Of a stretch of DNA of 64,000 bases, positions 26,808 to 34,550 are shown in pieces. Origin of the DNA: Idiomarina sp. X4 (GTDB taxonomy: Bacteria; Pseudomonadota; Gammaproteobacteria; Enterobacterales; Alteromonadaceae); the NCBI RefSeq assembly GCF_002808045.1, contig NZ_CP025000.1:930001-994000 (forward strand). Direction: 5' to 3'. The position numbers and the translations under genes are program-made. The notes under the pieces are model-generated. The model saw nothing but the letters and a program-made list of their open reading frames with translations, was not told the origin of the DNA and did no database searches. Numbering within the stretch: position 1 is the stretch's first letter; each line of letters begins with the position of its first letter.

Positions 26808-26838
26808 GTTTTACTCCTCCTAAGCTATTGTCACGCTC

Positions 26839-29508
26839 TTATTGCGCTTTCGCTGGTGCCAGGAACAGCGCATTCATTAGCAAGGTGTTCAAGCCATCCA
26901 TGTAAGCCCGGTAGGTTGGCTCTTGAGTAAAGCTAATCACCATACCTTTTCCGCTGGGTTGCCATATTAGCAACGGCTTATAAGGCAGCTGCTTAGCAAT
27001 ATCATCCCATAAGAAACCGCTTGCCAGCATCGTATCTGCGTCGGCAAACCACGCAATGTTGCGACCATGGTTAATGTCGATAGGGGTCAGCACGTCGTTG
27101 CCATTATAAATGCTGACGACCTGCGGTTTTACACCCGCACTTAACCAATGGTCAGTATCGACTTGCGCATTTAACAACGCACCCGGCACCCAGTCTGGAT
27201 CAGCGCCATGCGGTTTTATTTCCGTTAAAAATTGTTCCCGGCTTTCAATCACTTTGCCGTCAATTTTCAGCTCTTCCACTGGCTTTTCCACACCGTCTTC
27301 CGGTACTTTGCGCTCGAGCTTCGTACTAAGAAGACCCGCATCGACAGCCCAAGCTGACGCACCACCTAAGGTCAATAAGACCCCTCCATCTGAAACCCAC
27401 TGCTTTATTTTCTCGATGGTTCCGTCAGTGAATACGCTGTCATACCCGCCTTCCGGCAAAATCAGTACATCTAAGCCGTCCAAGTCATCCTGAATCAGCT
27501 GCATGGTGCGAATAGCGGTCACTGGGTAGCCCATTTGACGTTCAATCACGAAGCGAGTGTGGCCAGCGTTATAGGCACTGACTGGCTCATCCCAGGCAAT
27601 GGCAATGTTCGGGGCTTCTAACTGACTGACATTGTGCGAACCAAAGTTCGGACCTTCAGTTATCCAGCTGGTATCGACACCTTCCACTGTCGCGCCGGAC
27701 TCTTCCGCCAATTTTTGCAGAGTTTGTGACAGCTCACTACCGTTATCCGCAACCGTCAGAATAAGAGAACCACTTGGAAACTCGCCCGCTGTTTCATGAA
27801 TAAAGGCTAACTCGCTTTGGCGTACACTTAAGCCTTCACGTAAGGCAGAAGTTAAAAAGCGCCCCGCGTTCATGTCGCCCCAGCGCACTAAATAAGCTAC
27901 TTCTGCATCAGGATTAATTACTTTACCCGGGGCAATACGACCTTCTTCAACCATTGCGGTTCGCACGTCAGGCAGGTCGTCGCAACTGTGGCTGTCCACA
28001 TTAAACATCAGTGGCAACGACCAGCCGGTTACGTCATATATTTGGTCTGGCAGGTTATTCTTGCGACGCTTTTCCTGCTCTTTCAGGAAATCATCTGCCA
28101 TGTCGACCTGTTCGTCCATTAATGTGCGAATGAGGCGGTGCGAGGGTTGCGCCATATCAACGATATAAGCGCCCGATTGGTAGTCAACGTCGCACACTTC
28201 AAAAGCCTGCTCTGCCTGCTGCACTTCGATACCTTGCTCAACCAGTAGCGACGCCAGCTTGCGTGCGCCAGCAGGGTCATCTGTTGCCGGTAAAATCAAC
28301 GAACGAACGTCGCCGTCTTCACCCGCTTCAACGGCGGACTGACGATAATCCCAGAATTTCTGTAATAACGCTTCACGACGTTCCGACACCGTTTGAATGG
28401 TCGAAATAGACGCAATAAAGTGCTGTTGAACGCCGTCTGCATAGGTCAGTACGTCACCGTCTTTGCGGTTAAACAAATGACCGCGGGCGGACGCCATTTC
28501 GTACGTCATTGCCACCGAGCCGTAATAAAGCGGCCAACTGGCACCGTAGCCCGGATAAAACGCATCGAAAATTTCGCGAGTGAAATAGTCGAACCCTTTT
28601 TTGTCGAACCACTGGCCGTTATTTTTGCCTATCCAGTTCAAGCTTTCGCGCTGAGACTCTGTAATTAACGGGTTATAAGGACGCGCTTCCGGCGTAAAGT
28701 AGTAAGTTGAGTCGCCGCCCATTTCATGCAGGTCAACAAACACCAGCGGGTAATACTTCAGCAAAGCCTCAATTTGGCCGCTAATTTCTGGTTGCGTGAG
28801 TGCAATCCAGTCACGGTTCATATCGAATAAATAATGGTTTGTGCGCCCGTTTGGCCAGGGCTCATTATGTTCAGCACTACGGCGATCACCCGAATGTTCC
28901 AGGCCAACACTCATATAGTAGCGGTCAACAAAACGTGCTCGCCCGTCTGGGTTTTGCAGTGGGTCAATAAAGACCATGGTGTTGTCTAACCAGCGCTGTG
29001 TTTGTTCGCGCTGATCATGCAACAAGTGATACGCCGTCATCATCGAGGCTTCCGGCGAGGAAATTTCGTTGCCGTGAACCCCGTAAGACAACCAGATACT
29101 ACCTGGTAGCTCGTTAATCAGTTTTTCTGCTTGACTGCGACTGGTCTTACGCGGATCCGCCAGTGATTGCATGCCTTGCATAAAGTTGTCAAAGTCGGCA
29201 ATGTTCTCTTCGCTGGAGATAACCGCATAATACAATTTACGACCTTCCCAACTCTCGCCGTACTCCAACAGCTTCACCTGCTTAGGATAAGCCGCTTTCA
29301 GCGCCTCAAAATAGCGACTCATGTCTGCCGGGCTGGTTATCTTGGTACCTATTGGATAACCAAGCACCTGCTCGACCGTTACTTCCGAATCGGCATAGTT
29401 GGCTTCAGGTAGCAGTGAGCTTTCTCCAGCCAGTTGCTGGGCATGTGAGGGAAAAACAAACCAAGAAGCGGCGACAAGCGCCGCAATTTTGAGACTGCGC
29501 ATGGTCAT
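26839..29508 (-). CDS. exported M14 family zinc carboxypeptidase-like protein
   Basis: The 889-residue protein has a signal peptide (about 1-23, SHA-QQ). A peptidase M14 domain (about 50-380) follows with zinc ligands H145 and E148 in HGNEISSPEASM and H261 in DLHEMGG, plus substrate-binding NPDGRARF and NRDW. The remaining ~500 residues include a glutamine-amidotransferase-like beta-alpha domain (around 625-740, LDVLILPEGGYDS) common in these large M14 relatives. The catalytic Glu near the end of M14 may be in the AMTYEMASARG segment. It probably degrades peptides outside the cytoplasm. It is monocistronic, 30 bases upstream of the trk-like pair. Confidence 0.88.
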   Translation of the reverse strand: MTMRSLKIAALVAASWFVFPSHAQQLAGESSLLPEANYADSEVTVEQVLGYPIGTKITSPADMSRYFEALKAAYPKQVKLLEYGESWEGRKLYYAVISSEENIADFDNFMQGMQSLADPRKTSRSQAEKLINELPGSIWLSYGVHGNEISSPEASMMTAYHLLHDQREQTQRWLDNTMVFIDPLQNPDGRARFVDRYYMSVGLEHSGDRRSAEHNEPWPNGRTNHYLFDMNRDWIALTQPEISGQIEALLKYYPLVFVDLHEMGGDSTYYFTPEARPYNPLITESQRESLNWIGKNNGQWFDKKGFDYFTREIFDAFYPGYGASWPLYYGSVAMTYEMASARGHLFNRKDGDVLTYADGVQQHFIASISTIQTVSERREALLQKFWDYRQSAVEAGEDGDVRSLILPATDDPAGARKLASLLVEQGIEVQQAEQAFEVCDVDYQSGAYIVDMAQPSHRLIRTLMDEQVDMADDFLKEQEKRRKNNLPDQIYDVTGWSLPLMFNVDSHSCDDLPDVRTAMVEEGRIAPGKVINPDAEVAYLVRWGDMNAGRFLTSALREGLSVRQSELAFIHETAGEFPSGSLILTVADNGSELSQTLQKLAEESGATVEGVDTSWITEGPNFGSHNVSQLEAPNIAIAWDEPVSAYNAGHTRFVIERQMGYPVTAIRTMQLIQDDLDGLDVLILPEGGYDSVFTDGTIEKIKQWVSDGGVLLTLGGASAWAVDAGLLSTKLERKVPEDGVEKPVEELKIDGKVIESREQFLTEIKPHGADPDWVPGALLNAQVDTDHWLSAGVKPQVVSIYNGNDVLTPIDINHGRNIAWFADADTMLASGFLWDDIAKQLPYKPLLIWQPSGKGMVISFTQEPTYRAYMDGLNTLLMNALFLAPAKAQ

Positions 29509-29626
29509 TCCTGTTGCTTTTGCGCGCCGCCGAAACAGCGCTAGGTTTCTTATTATGTCCCCCTAATGTAAAAGCTTGAGCACGGGAAGTGAAGCGCAAT
29601 TTAGAAATGTATGACCTAATCCACAG

Positions 29627-30166
29627 TTACTGACACGACCCACAACAAAAGTCTTTACCGTGCTCTGGCGTTGCTGCCTGCTTTTCAACGAAAAGTACGT
29701 TGTTTTCCAGATGAATGTGCTCGCGCAAATCGTCCTGTAGCTCTTTTAAGCCCTTGTACAGAGCTGTCCAGGTGCCGCAGGCGCCTTCTGGCAGGGTCAA
29801 ATTGTTGGTTAGCTCATCAATTTTCGCCAATTCTGTTTCGTGCTGCACGTGCTCTTCTTCCATTACTGAAATAGGGCCACTTGGGTACACACCACGCGAC
29901 AACATTGGGAAAAGAATTTGCTCTTCTTTCATCATATGGCTCTCCAATTCCTGTAACATAGCGTCCAGGTGCTCGGCTAAGCCGTGTGGTGCGAGTTCAT
30001 GGTCACCATGTACGTCTTCTACTTTCATTGCCAGCTGCTTAAGCTCTGGTAATTGCTCGCGATGGCGTTGATGAAAACGTAAATAGACGTGCTCGACCAA
30101 TTCCTGAGCCGTAGCTTGCTGCCATTTTGCTTCGCTGTCCGTCAAACGTTGTTGTAAATCACTCAT
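29627..30166 (-). CDS. hemerythrin-like di-iron Fe-S cluster repair protein (YtfE/RIC/DnrN type)
   Basis: RIC proteins repair Fe-S clusters or release NO after nitrosative stress. The start chosen is the ATG at 30166, with AAGGAG nine bases upstream; a longer open frame to 30220 would begin almost at the predicted transcription start. The product has 179 residues. A four-helix hemerythrin-like bundle has His/Glu ligands in HVYLRFHQRHRE, LAEHLDAM, LESHMMKEEQILFP, EEEHVQHE and EHIHLENNVLF. The usual N-terminal ScdA_N domain with its DFCCGG motif is absent, but the protein ends DFCCGSCQ. It is divergent from norR behind a sigma-54 promoter. Confidence 0.85.
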   Translation of the reverse strand: MSDLQQRLTDSEAKWQQATAQELVEHVYLRFHQRHREQLPELKQLAMKVEDVHGDHELAPHGLAEHLDAMLQELESHMMKEEQILFPMLSRGVYPSGPISVMEEEHVQHETELAKIDELTNNLTLPEGACGTWTALYKGLKELQDDLREHIHLENNVLFVEKQAATPEHGKDFCCGSCQ

Positions 30167-30237
30167 GCTAAACTCCTTAACTAAATCCGTAACTCCAGGA
30201 ACCATTCCCGGAAAAAACATGAATTACTGATTAGAAT

Positions 30238-30253
30238 TGCAACAAGTGCGCCA
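30238..30253 (-). promoter_or_regulatory. sigma-54 promoter (-24/-12) of the di-iron repair gene
   Basis: On the minus strand the sequence is TGGCGC-ACTTG-TTGCA. The GG and GC elements are 12 bases apart, as in the consensus TGGCAC-N5-TTGCW. The predicted transcript starts near 30227, about 60 bases before the ATG at 30166. The sigma-54 activator gene norR is divergent immediately upstream. Confidence 0.8.
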
Positions 30254-30294
30254 ACTTCTACCCCATTGTGATTATTGACTCTCAGAGCACCAAC

Positions 30295-30331
30295 GGTACT
30301 ATCAACCCTAGCCATTAGGGTAGTTTTTACC
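30295..30331. promoter_or_regulatory. NorR-type enhancer boxes (two GGT-N7-ACC, possible third)
   Basis: Two perfect GGT-N7-ACC sites lie at 30295-30307 and 30319-30331, centres 24 bases apart. A degenerate GT-N7-GA element sits at 30268-30278. GT-N7-AC repeats are the known binding elements of NorR. They lie about 75 and 100 bases upstream of the predicted start of the di-iron repair gene and just before the norR start, so NorR could also control itself. Confidence 0.75.
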
Positions 30332-30349
30332 GAGACAGTGAATTTAACC

Positions 30350-31885
30350 ATGCTACAAGAAAGTGTTTTAGCCGACTTACTAACAGAGCAGCCAGCGGCT
30401 GTACGACTACAAAACCTGGTCAGTACGTTGCGACGCCATTTTAACTGTGGTGCAGTTGCATTGCTGAAGCTGGATAACGAAGTGCTGCAACCCATTGCCG
30501 TGCAAGGGCTTGTCCGCGAAGCTTTGGGCCGTCGCTTTGTGTTAGCGCAGCATCCGCGTTTAGCGACACTGCTGTCGTCACGTTCAGCCGTACGCTTCGA
30601 ACACGACTCTGCCCTACCTGACCCTTACGACGGTTTACTGGCCGACCAACCGGGCGACGCATTACCCGTACATGACTGCATGGGCATTAGTTTGTATTTG
30701 GAGAGCAAATGCTGGGGCGTACTGACACTCGACGCATTAGAGCCCGGAACATTCACTGACGACTCCATTATTGAATTACAAAAATTCAGCTTATTTGTAG
30801 AAACCGCCATTCGCATTGGCCAGTTAGAGCAGAACGTTCGCGCACTGCGACAAGGGCAAAAACACTCGGTTGAACACAGCAGTACAACCGACGCCAATGA
30901 GTCAGAAATTATTGGTGAAAGCAAAGCCATTCATGCGGTATTAAAGGAGCTTCGGGTTGTCGCCGGTGCCGATTTGCCCGTATTGCTATTGGGCGAAACC
31001 GGGGTCGGTAAAGAGCTTTTCGCGCGGGAATTGCACCGCTTGTCACAACGCAGCGACAAGCCGCTGATATACGTAAACTGCGCCGCACTTCCTGAGTCGT
31101 TGGCGGAAAGTGAATTGTTCGGCCACGTAAAAGGGGCGTTTTCCGGCGCAACCAGTGACCGCTCCGGCCGCTTCGATGCAGCCAATGGCGGTACCCTGTT
31201 TTTAGATGAGGTGGGTGAATTACCGCTATCTATACAGGCGAAACTGCTGCGTGTGCTGCAAAACGGTGAAATTCAACGCCTCGGCTCCGACAAATACCGC
31301 AAAGTCGATGTACGTATTATTGCTGCGACCAACCGGAACCTGAAGCAGCAAGTCAGTAACGAAACCTTCCGCGCCGACTTGTACCATCGTTTGTCCGTTT
31401 ACCCTCTGCCAATACCACCTTTGCGTGAACGTGACGACGATGTCTCGATTCTGGCCGGACACTTTTTAGAACTGAACCGAGCGCGTTTAGGCTTACGCGC
31501 CATTCGTTTGTCGCCGGAAGCTGAGCTGGCTATTCAACAATACCAGTGGCCGGGTAACGTTCGAGAACTTGAGCATGTCATTAGTCGGGCCGCCATTAAG
31601 CTTCTGAGCCATGGCATCGACAAAAACGACATAGCCAGTATTGAGCCCGAAATGCTCGACTTAGATGTACAATTGCCGTCTATGGCTGACTCGGGGACTC
31701 AAAGCAATGATGCGAACTTGCCAACGCAAAATTTGTCGATGAAAGAAGCCGTAAACTATACGCAACGCAAAATGATAGAAGCCGCACTTGCGCGTAACGA
31801 TGACAGCTGGAGTAAAGCCGCCAAAGAGCTGAAGCTGGATTCCAGTAACTTACATAAAATGGCTGCCCGGTTAGGAATGAAGTAA
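30350..31885 (+). CDS. norR: nitric oxide-responsive sigma-54 activator NorR
   Basis: The 511-residue bacterial enhancer-binding protein has an N-terminal GAF domain (about 20-170) containing GRRFVLAQHPRL and LPDPYDGLL as in E. coli NorR, where a mononuclear iron senses NO. The AAA+ domain (about 195-420) carries Walker A GETGVGKE, the sigma-54 loop ELFGHVKGAFSGA (GAFTGA variant with Ser) and NGGTLFLDEVGE. A Fis-type helix-turn-helix ends the protein. The ATG at 30350 gives the family's length; the frame opens earlier but without conservation. It is divergent from the RIC gene, and the next gene starts within its stop codon. Confidence 0.93.
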   Translation: MLQESVLADLLTEQPAAVRLQNLVSTLRRHFNCGAVALLKLDNEVLQPIAVQGLVREALGRRFVLAQHPRLATLLSSRSAVRFEHDSALPDPYDGLLADQPGDALPVHDCMGISLYLESKCWGVLTLDALEPGTFTDDSIIELQKFSLFVETAIRIGQLEQNVRALRQGQKHSVEHSSTTDANESEIIGESKAIHAVLKELRVVAGADLPVLLLGETGVGKELFARELHRLSQRSDKPLIYVNCAALPESLAESELFGHVKGAFSGATSDRSGRFDAANGGTLFLDEVGELPLSIQAKLLRVLQNGEIQRLGSDKYRKVDVRIIAATNRNLKQQVSNETFRADLYHRLSVYPLPIPPLRERDDDVSILAGHFLELNRARLGLRAIRLSPEAELAIQQYQWPGNVRELEHVISRAAIKLLSHGIDKNDIASIEPEMLDLDVQLPSMADSGTQSNDANLPTQNLSMKEAVNYTQRKMIEAALARNDDSWSKAAKELKLDSSNLHKMAARLGMK

Positions 31886-32289
31886 TGACCCGAGAGCTTT
31901 TAATGAAAATACTGTGGCGATCGCTGGCCGCTTTCTTTGTTTTGCTGGGGCTTATTGGCATTGCGCTACCAGTTATGCCCACCGTACCGTTTCTTATTGC
32001 GGCGTTATGGGCCGCGAGTAAAGGCTGGCCAAGGCTGGAAACCTGGCTGGTCAATCATCCAAAGTACGGACCTGATATTCGGGCCTGGCGCGACAACCGA
32101 GTGGTAAAGCGCCGTTCTAAAGTCATTGCACTGGTGATGATGGCCGGTGGTTACGTCATTTTATGGCTGTTCGTACCACAAGTGCCCGTTTGGCTGAAAG
32201 TAACCGTCGGCGTGGTATTGGTCACCGTGGGTACCTGGTTAGCCAGCCGTCCTGAGTCTGTGCCTTTACCGCCAGAGGAGTCATTATGA
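31885..32289 (+). CDS. YbaN family (DUF454) membrane protein
   Basis: The 134-residue protein has hydrophobic segments at about 12-45, 72-88 and 90-108. The family motif LGLIGIALPVMPTVPFLIAALWAASKGWPRLETWLVNHPKYG is visible, with a short linker before the second membrane region (DNRVVKRRSK). DUF454 genes often accompany NO/anaerobic genes, but no function is established. The ATG overlaps the norR stop by one base (TAATG) and the end overlaps moeB by four, so the three genes form a tight operon. Confidence 0.85.
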   Translation: MTRELLMKILWRSLAAFFVLLGLIGIALPVMPTVPFLIAALWAASKGWPRLETWLVNHPKYGPDIRAWRDNRVVKRRSKVIALVMMAGGYVILWLFVPQVPVWLKVTVGVVLVTVGTWLASRPESVPLPPEESL

Positions 32290-33041
32290 ATAAGACCCTG
32301 TCCACTGAGCAGATGATGCGCTACAACCGTCATATTGCGCTGCCGGCAATGGATATAGATGGTCAGGAAAGTTTACTAAACAGCCATATTCTGATTATTG
32401 GCATGGGCGGCCTTGGCTGTGCTGTGGCACCCTATTTGACGGCCGCCGGTATTGGCGAACTGACATTGGTAGATGATGATACTATTGACCGCCACAACCT
32501 TCAGCGACAAGTGTTATTTTCAGAGCGCAGTGTCGGTGAACCAAAAGTCGAAGCAGCTAAGCGTCGGCTAGCCGAGCTTAACAACGAAACCGTCATTCAT
32601 ACGGTAAACGCCAAAGTAGATGAGTCTGCGTTGAGTCCGTTGGTAAAAGGCGCGACCCTAGTGGTCGATTGCTGCGACAACCTAGCAACACGCAACGCTG
32701 TGAATAAAACCTGTCTGCAACACAAAACGCCTTTAGTATCCGGCTCAGCCATTCGCTTTGAAGGGCAAGTGGCAAGCTTCACTATGCAGAATGACAGCGC
32801 GTGTTATGGGTGCTTAAGTCAGTTTTTTGGCGAGCAGCAACTTAGCTGCACCGAAGCCGGGGTGTTGTCGCCGTTGGTAGGTGTCATTGGCACAATGCAA
32901 GCCGTAGAAGCCATAAAAATAGCGGCCAACATCGGTCAGCCGCTTTATTCTTCATTATTACTGTTTGACGCATTGCACAGCGACTGGCAGCGGATGAATT
33001 TACAAAAGCACCCTAACTGCCCCCACTGCTCTAAAGCTTAG
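32286..33041 (+). CDS. moeB: molybdopterin-synthase adenylyltransferase
   Basis: The 251-residue E1-like enzyme adenylates the C-terminus of MoaD in molybdenum cofactor synthesis. Visible features are MRYNRHIALPAMDIDGQE at the start, the nucleotide loop IIGMGGLGCAVAPYL, R-rich DRHNLQRQVLF, the DCCDN motif and zinc cysteine pairs CYGC and CPHC. ThiF is similar, but location beside norR, narK, mog and the nar operon favours molybdenum cofactor supply for nitrate reductase. It overlaps the DUF454 gene and converges on nnrS. Confidence 0.88.
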   Translation: MNKTLSTEQMMRYNRHIALPAMDIDGQESLLNSHILIIGMGGLGCAVAPYLTAAGIGELTLVDDDTIDRHNLQRQVLFSERSVGEPKVEAAKRRLAELNNETVIHTVNAKVDESALSPLVKGATLVVDCCDNLATRNAVNKTCLQHKTPLVSGSAIRFEGQVASFTMQNDSACYGCLSQFFGEQQLSCTEAGVLSPLVGVIGTMQAVEAIKIAANIGQPLYSSLLLFDALHSDWQRMNLQKHPNCPHCSKA

Positions 33042-34249
33042 CCCGGGTTACCGTCTGCTCGCGGCGTAGTCAGTACTTTGAAGTAAACGACCACGTAAAT
33101 GCCGTACGCAATAGCCCAGGCTAACGTGCTCAGCATTAACCACTGACTGGTCAACTCTGGTATAAACCAGATAAGAAAAACACGCGTTACTGCCGCAATA
33201 GCCACCAATAGGAATGCACCCCACATTATCGGTTTAGGCTGAAGCGGACGCCCACTATGGCCTAACGATACGCGAGCTATCATGCTTAGAATCATGTTAC
33301 CCATAGCGCCAGCGGTCAGTGCGTGCATGGCCAGGCTTTGCGTAATTTCAATACCCGCATAGCGCAGCGCAAACAGCGCTAAACCGATTGGAATGAACCA
33401 GTACGCAATGTGCAGCGACCACAACAGCGGCACTCGCCAGGTTATCCAAATTTTCCAGCGCGCAACGCGGACAGCTGTTGTGATGGCACAAAAGGCGAAC
33501 AACACAACCATTACCTGACTCGGCAACAGCGTATGTAGGTTGAAAAAGTGCACCGCAAATATCAGCCATAAGCTGCCCAGCGCCATTTTATCCAGCCAGG
33601 GCAATGCCTGAGCTTTCTTTGTCATGGTGCCGTTGGCTGTAAACATTGGCAAAACACGCCCGCCGATAATGGCCATTAGAAGTGTCACCAAAAAAACAGC
33701 GTTGTAAGCGCCGAGCACCTGAATATTGTAGTGCCCAAAATGCAAGCCATAGTGCATCAGCAAGTTGCACACTGTTAGTAACAAAAGAATAGGCACAAAA
33801 AACAGGTTTCTGGTTTGGTTAACTTTCAGCACCATTTTGCCAAATAAAAATGCAGCAACAGGTAGAACACTGACGTCCACGGCCGCCACAAGCCACCATG
33901 GCAGGTTTTCACCAAACAACAATAATAGCCGTGCCGCACTCCATAGCACCGTCAGTACCAGTAACGTATTACCATGCGGTGCACGAAGCCCCGTCCAGTT
34001 CTGCACTGCGGTAAGTAAAAAGCCAAGCACGATGGCCACTACAAAACCGAAAATCATCTCATGGCTGTGCCAGAACATAATATTCCCATACACCGGCAAG
34101 CTCACTTTCCCCGCCAGCGCAAGTCCCCAAAGCAGAATTGCCAAAGCACTGAATAACGCACCCAATAAGAACAGAGGACGAAATGCTTGTCTGAGTATCG
34201 GTGTTATTTGATCTTCTTTTTCTCGGTTTGTGATCTGCATCATAGCCAC
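33038..34249 (-). CDS. nnrS: NnrS family haem-copper membrane protein
   Basis: This 403-residue integral membrane protein has about 12 hydrophobic helices. NnrS motifs include FRPLFLLGALFSALAILLW near the start, FWHSHEMIFGFVVAIVLGFLLTAVQNW with its histidines, GGRVLPMFTANG, and HALTAGAMGNMILSMIARVSLGHSGRPL. NnrS proteins ease nitrosative stress and are usually controlled by NO or low-oxygen regulators. It is divergent from narK, and the 301-base gap between them carries NarL-type heptamers. Confidence 0.93.
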   Translation of the reverse strand: MAMMQITNREKEDQITPILRQAFRPLFLLGALFSALAILLWGLALAGKVSLPVYGNIMFWHSHEMIFGFVVAIVLGFLLTAVQNWTGLRAPHGNTLLVLTVLWSAARLLLLFGENLPWWLVAAVDVSVLPVAAFLFGKMVLKVNQTRNLFFVPILLLLTVCNLLMHYGLHFGHYNIQVLGAYNAVFLVTLLMAIIGGRVLPMFTANGTMTKKAQALPWLDKMALGSLWLIFAVHFFNLHTLLPSQVMVVLFAFCAITTAVRVARWKIWITWRVPLLWSLHIAYWFIPIGLALFALRYAGIEITQSLAMHALTAGAMGNMILSMIARVSLGHSGRPLQPKPIMWGAFLLVAIAAVTRVFLIWFIPELTSQWLMLSTLAWAIAYGIYVVVYFKVLTTPRADGNPG

Positions 34250-34327
34250 CCGTACATTTTAAAGATACATTTATAATATATGTTTTAAACTTAAAAAAAT
34301 AGCGTTTCCCCGCCGAAAATAAGTTAG

Positions 34328-34384
34328 TACCCCTTAGTTGATTTAGCCGTTTGCTGTATTTAGAAAACTACCCTAAAAGGGGTA
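34328..34384. promoter_or_regulatory. NarL/NarP-type boxes in the nnrS-narK gap
   Basis: The gap 34250-34550 contains a 7-2-7 inverted pair TACCCTA-AA-AGGGGTA at 34369-34384, the arrangement bound by NarL and NarP. A single heptamer TACCCCT is at 34328-34334 and further GGGGTA-like elements lie near 34436. The rest of the gap is AT-rich; I see no convincing FNR box, sigma-54 promoter or hairpin in it. Confidence 0.6.
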
Positions 34385-34550
34385 ATTAACGGCTGATAAA
34401 CAGCCTTTGTGCCTTGATTTCTTTATGCCCACTTTGGGGTATCTTTAACTGACGCATGTTGTTTGTAGATAATTGATACTAAAGCATTTTATCGAACTTC
34501 ACAGTAAAGTTTAGGTATCTGACTTAAACGGATCTAACTGGAGGTCTTCG

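Noticed and set aside
34440..34500. Possible FNR box near TTGATACTAAAGCA upstream of narK
   Set aside because: Only the first half-site matches; the second half has two of five consensus bases.
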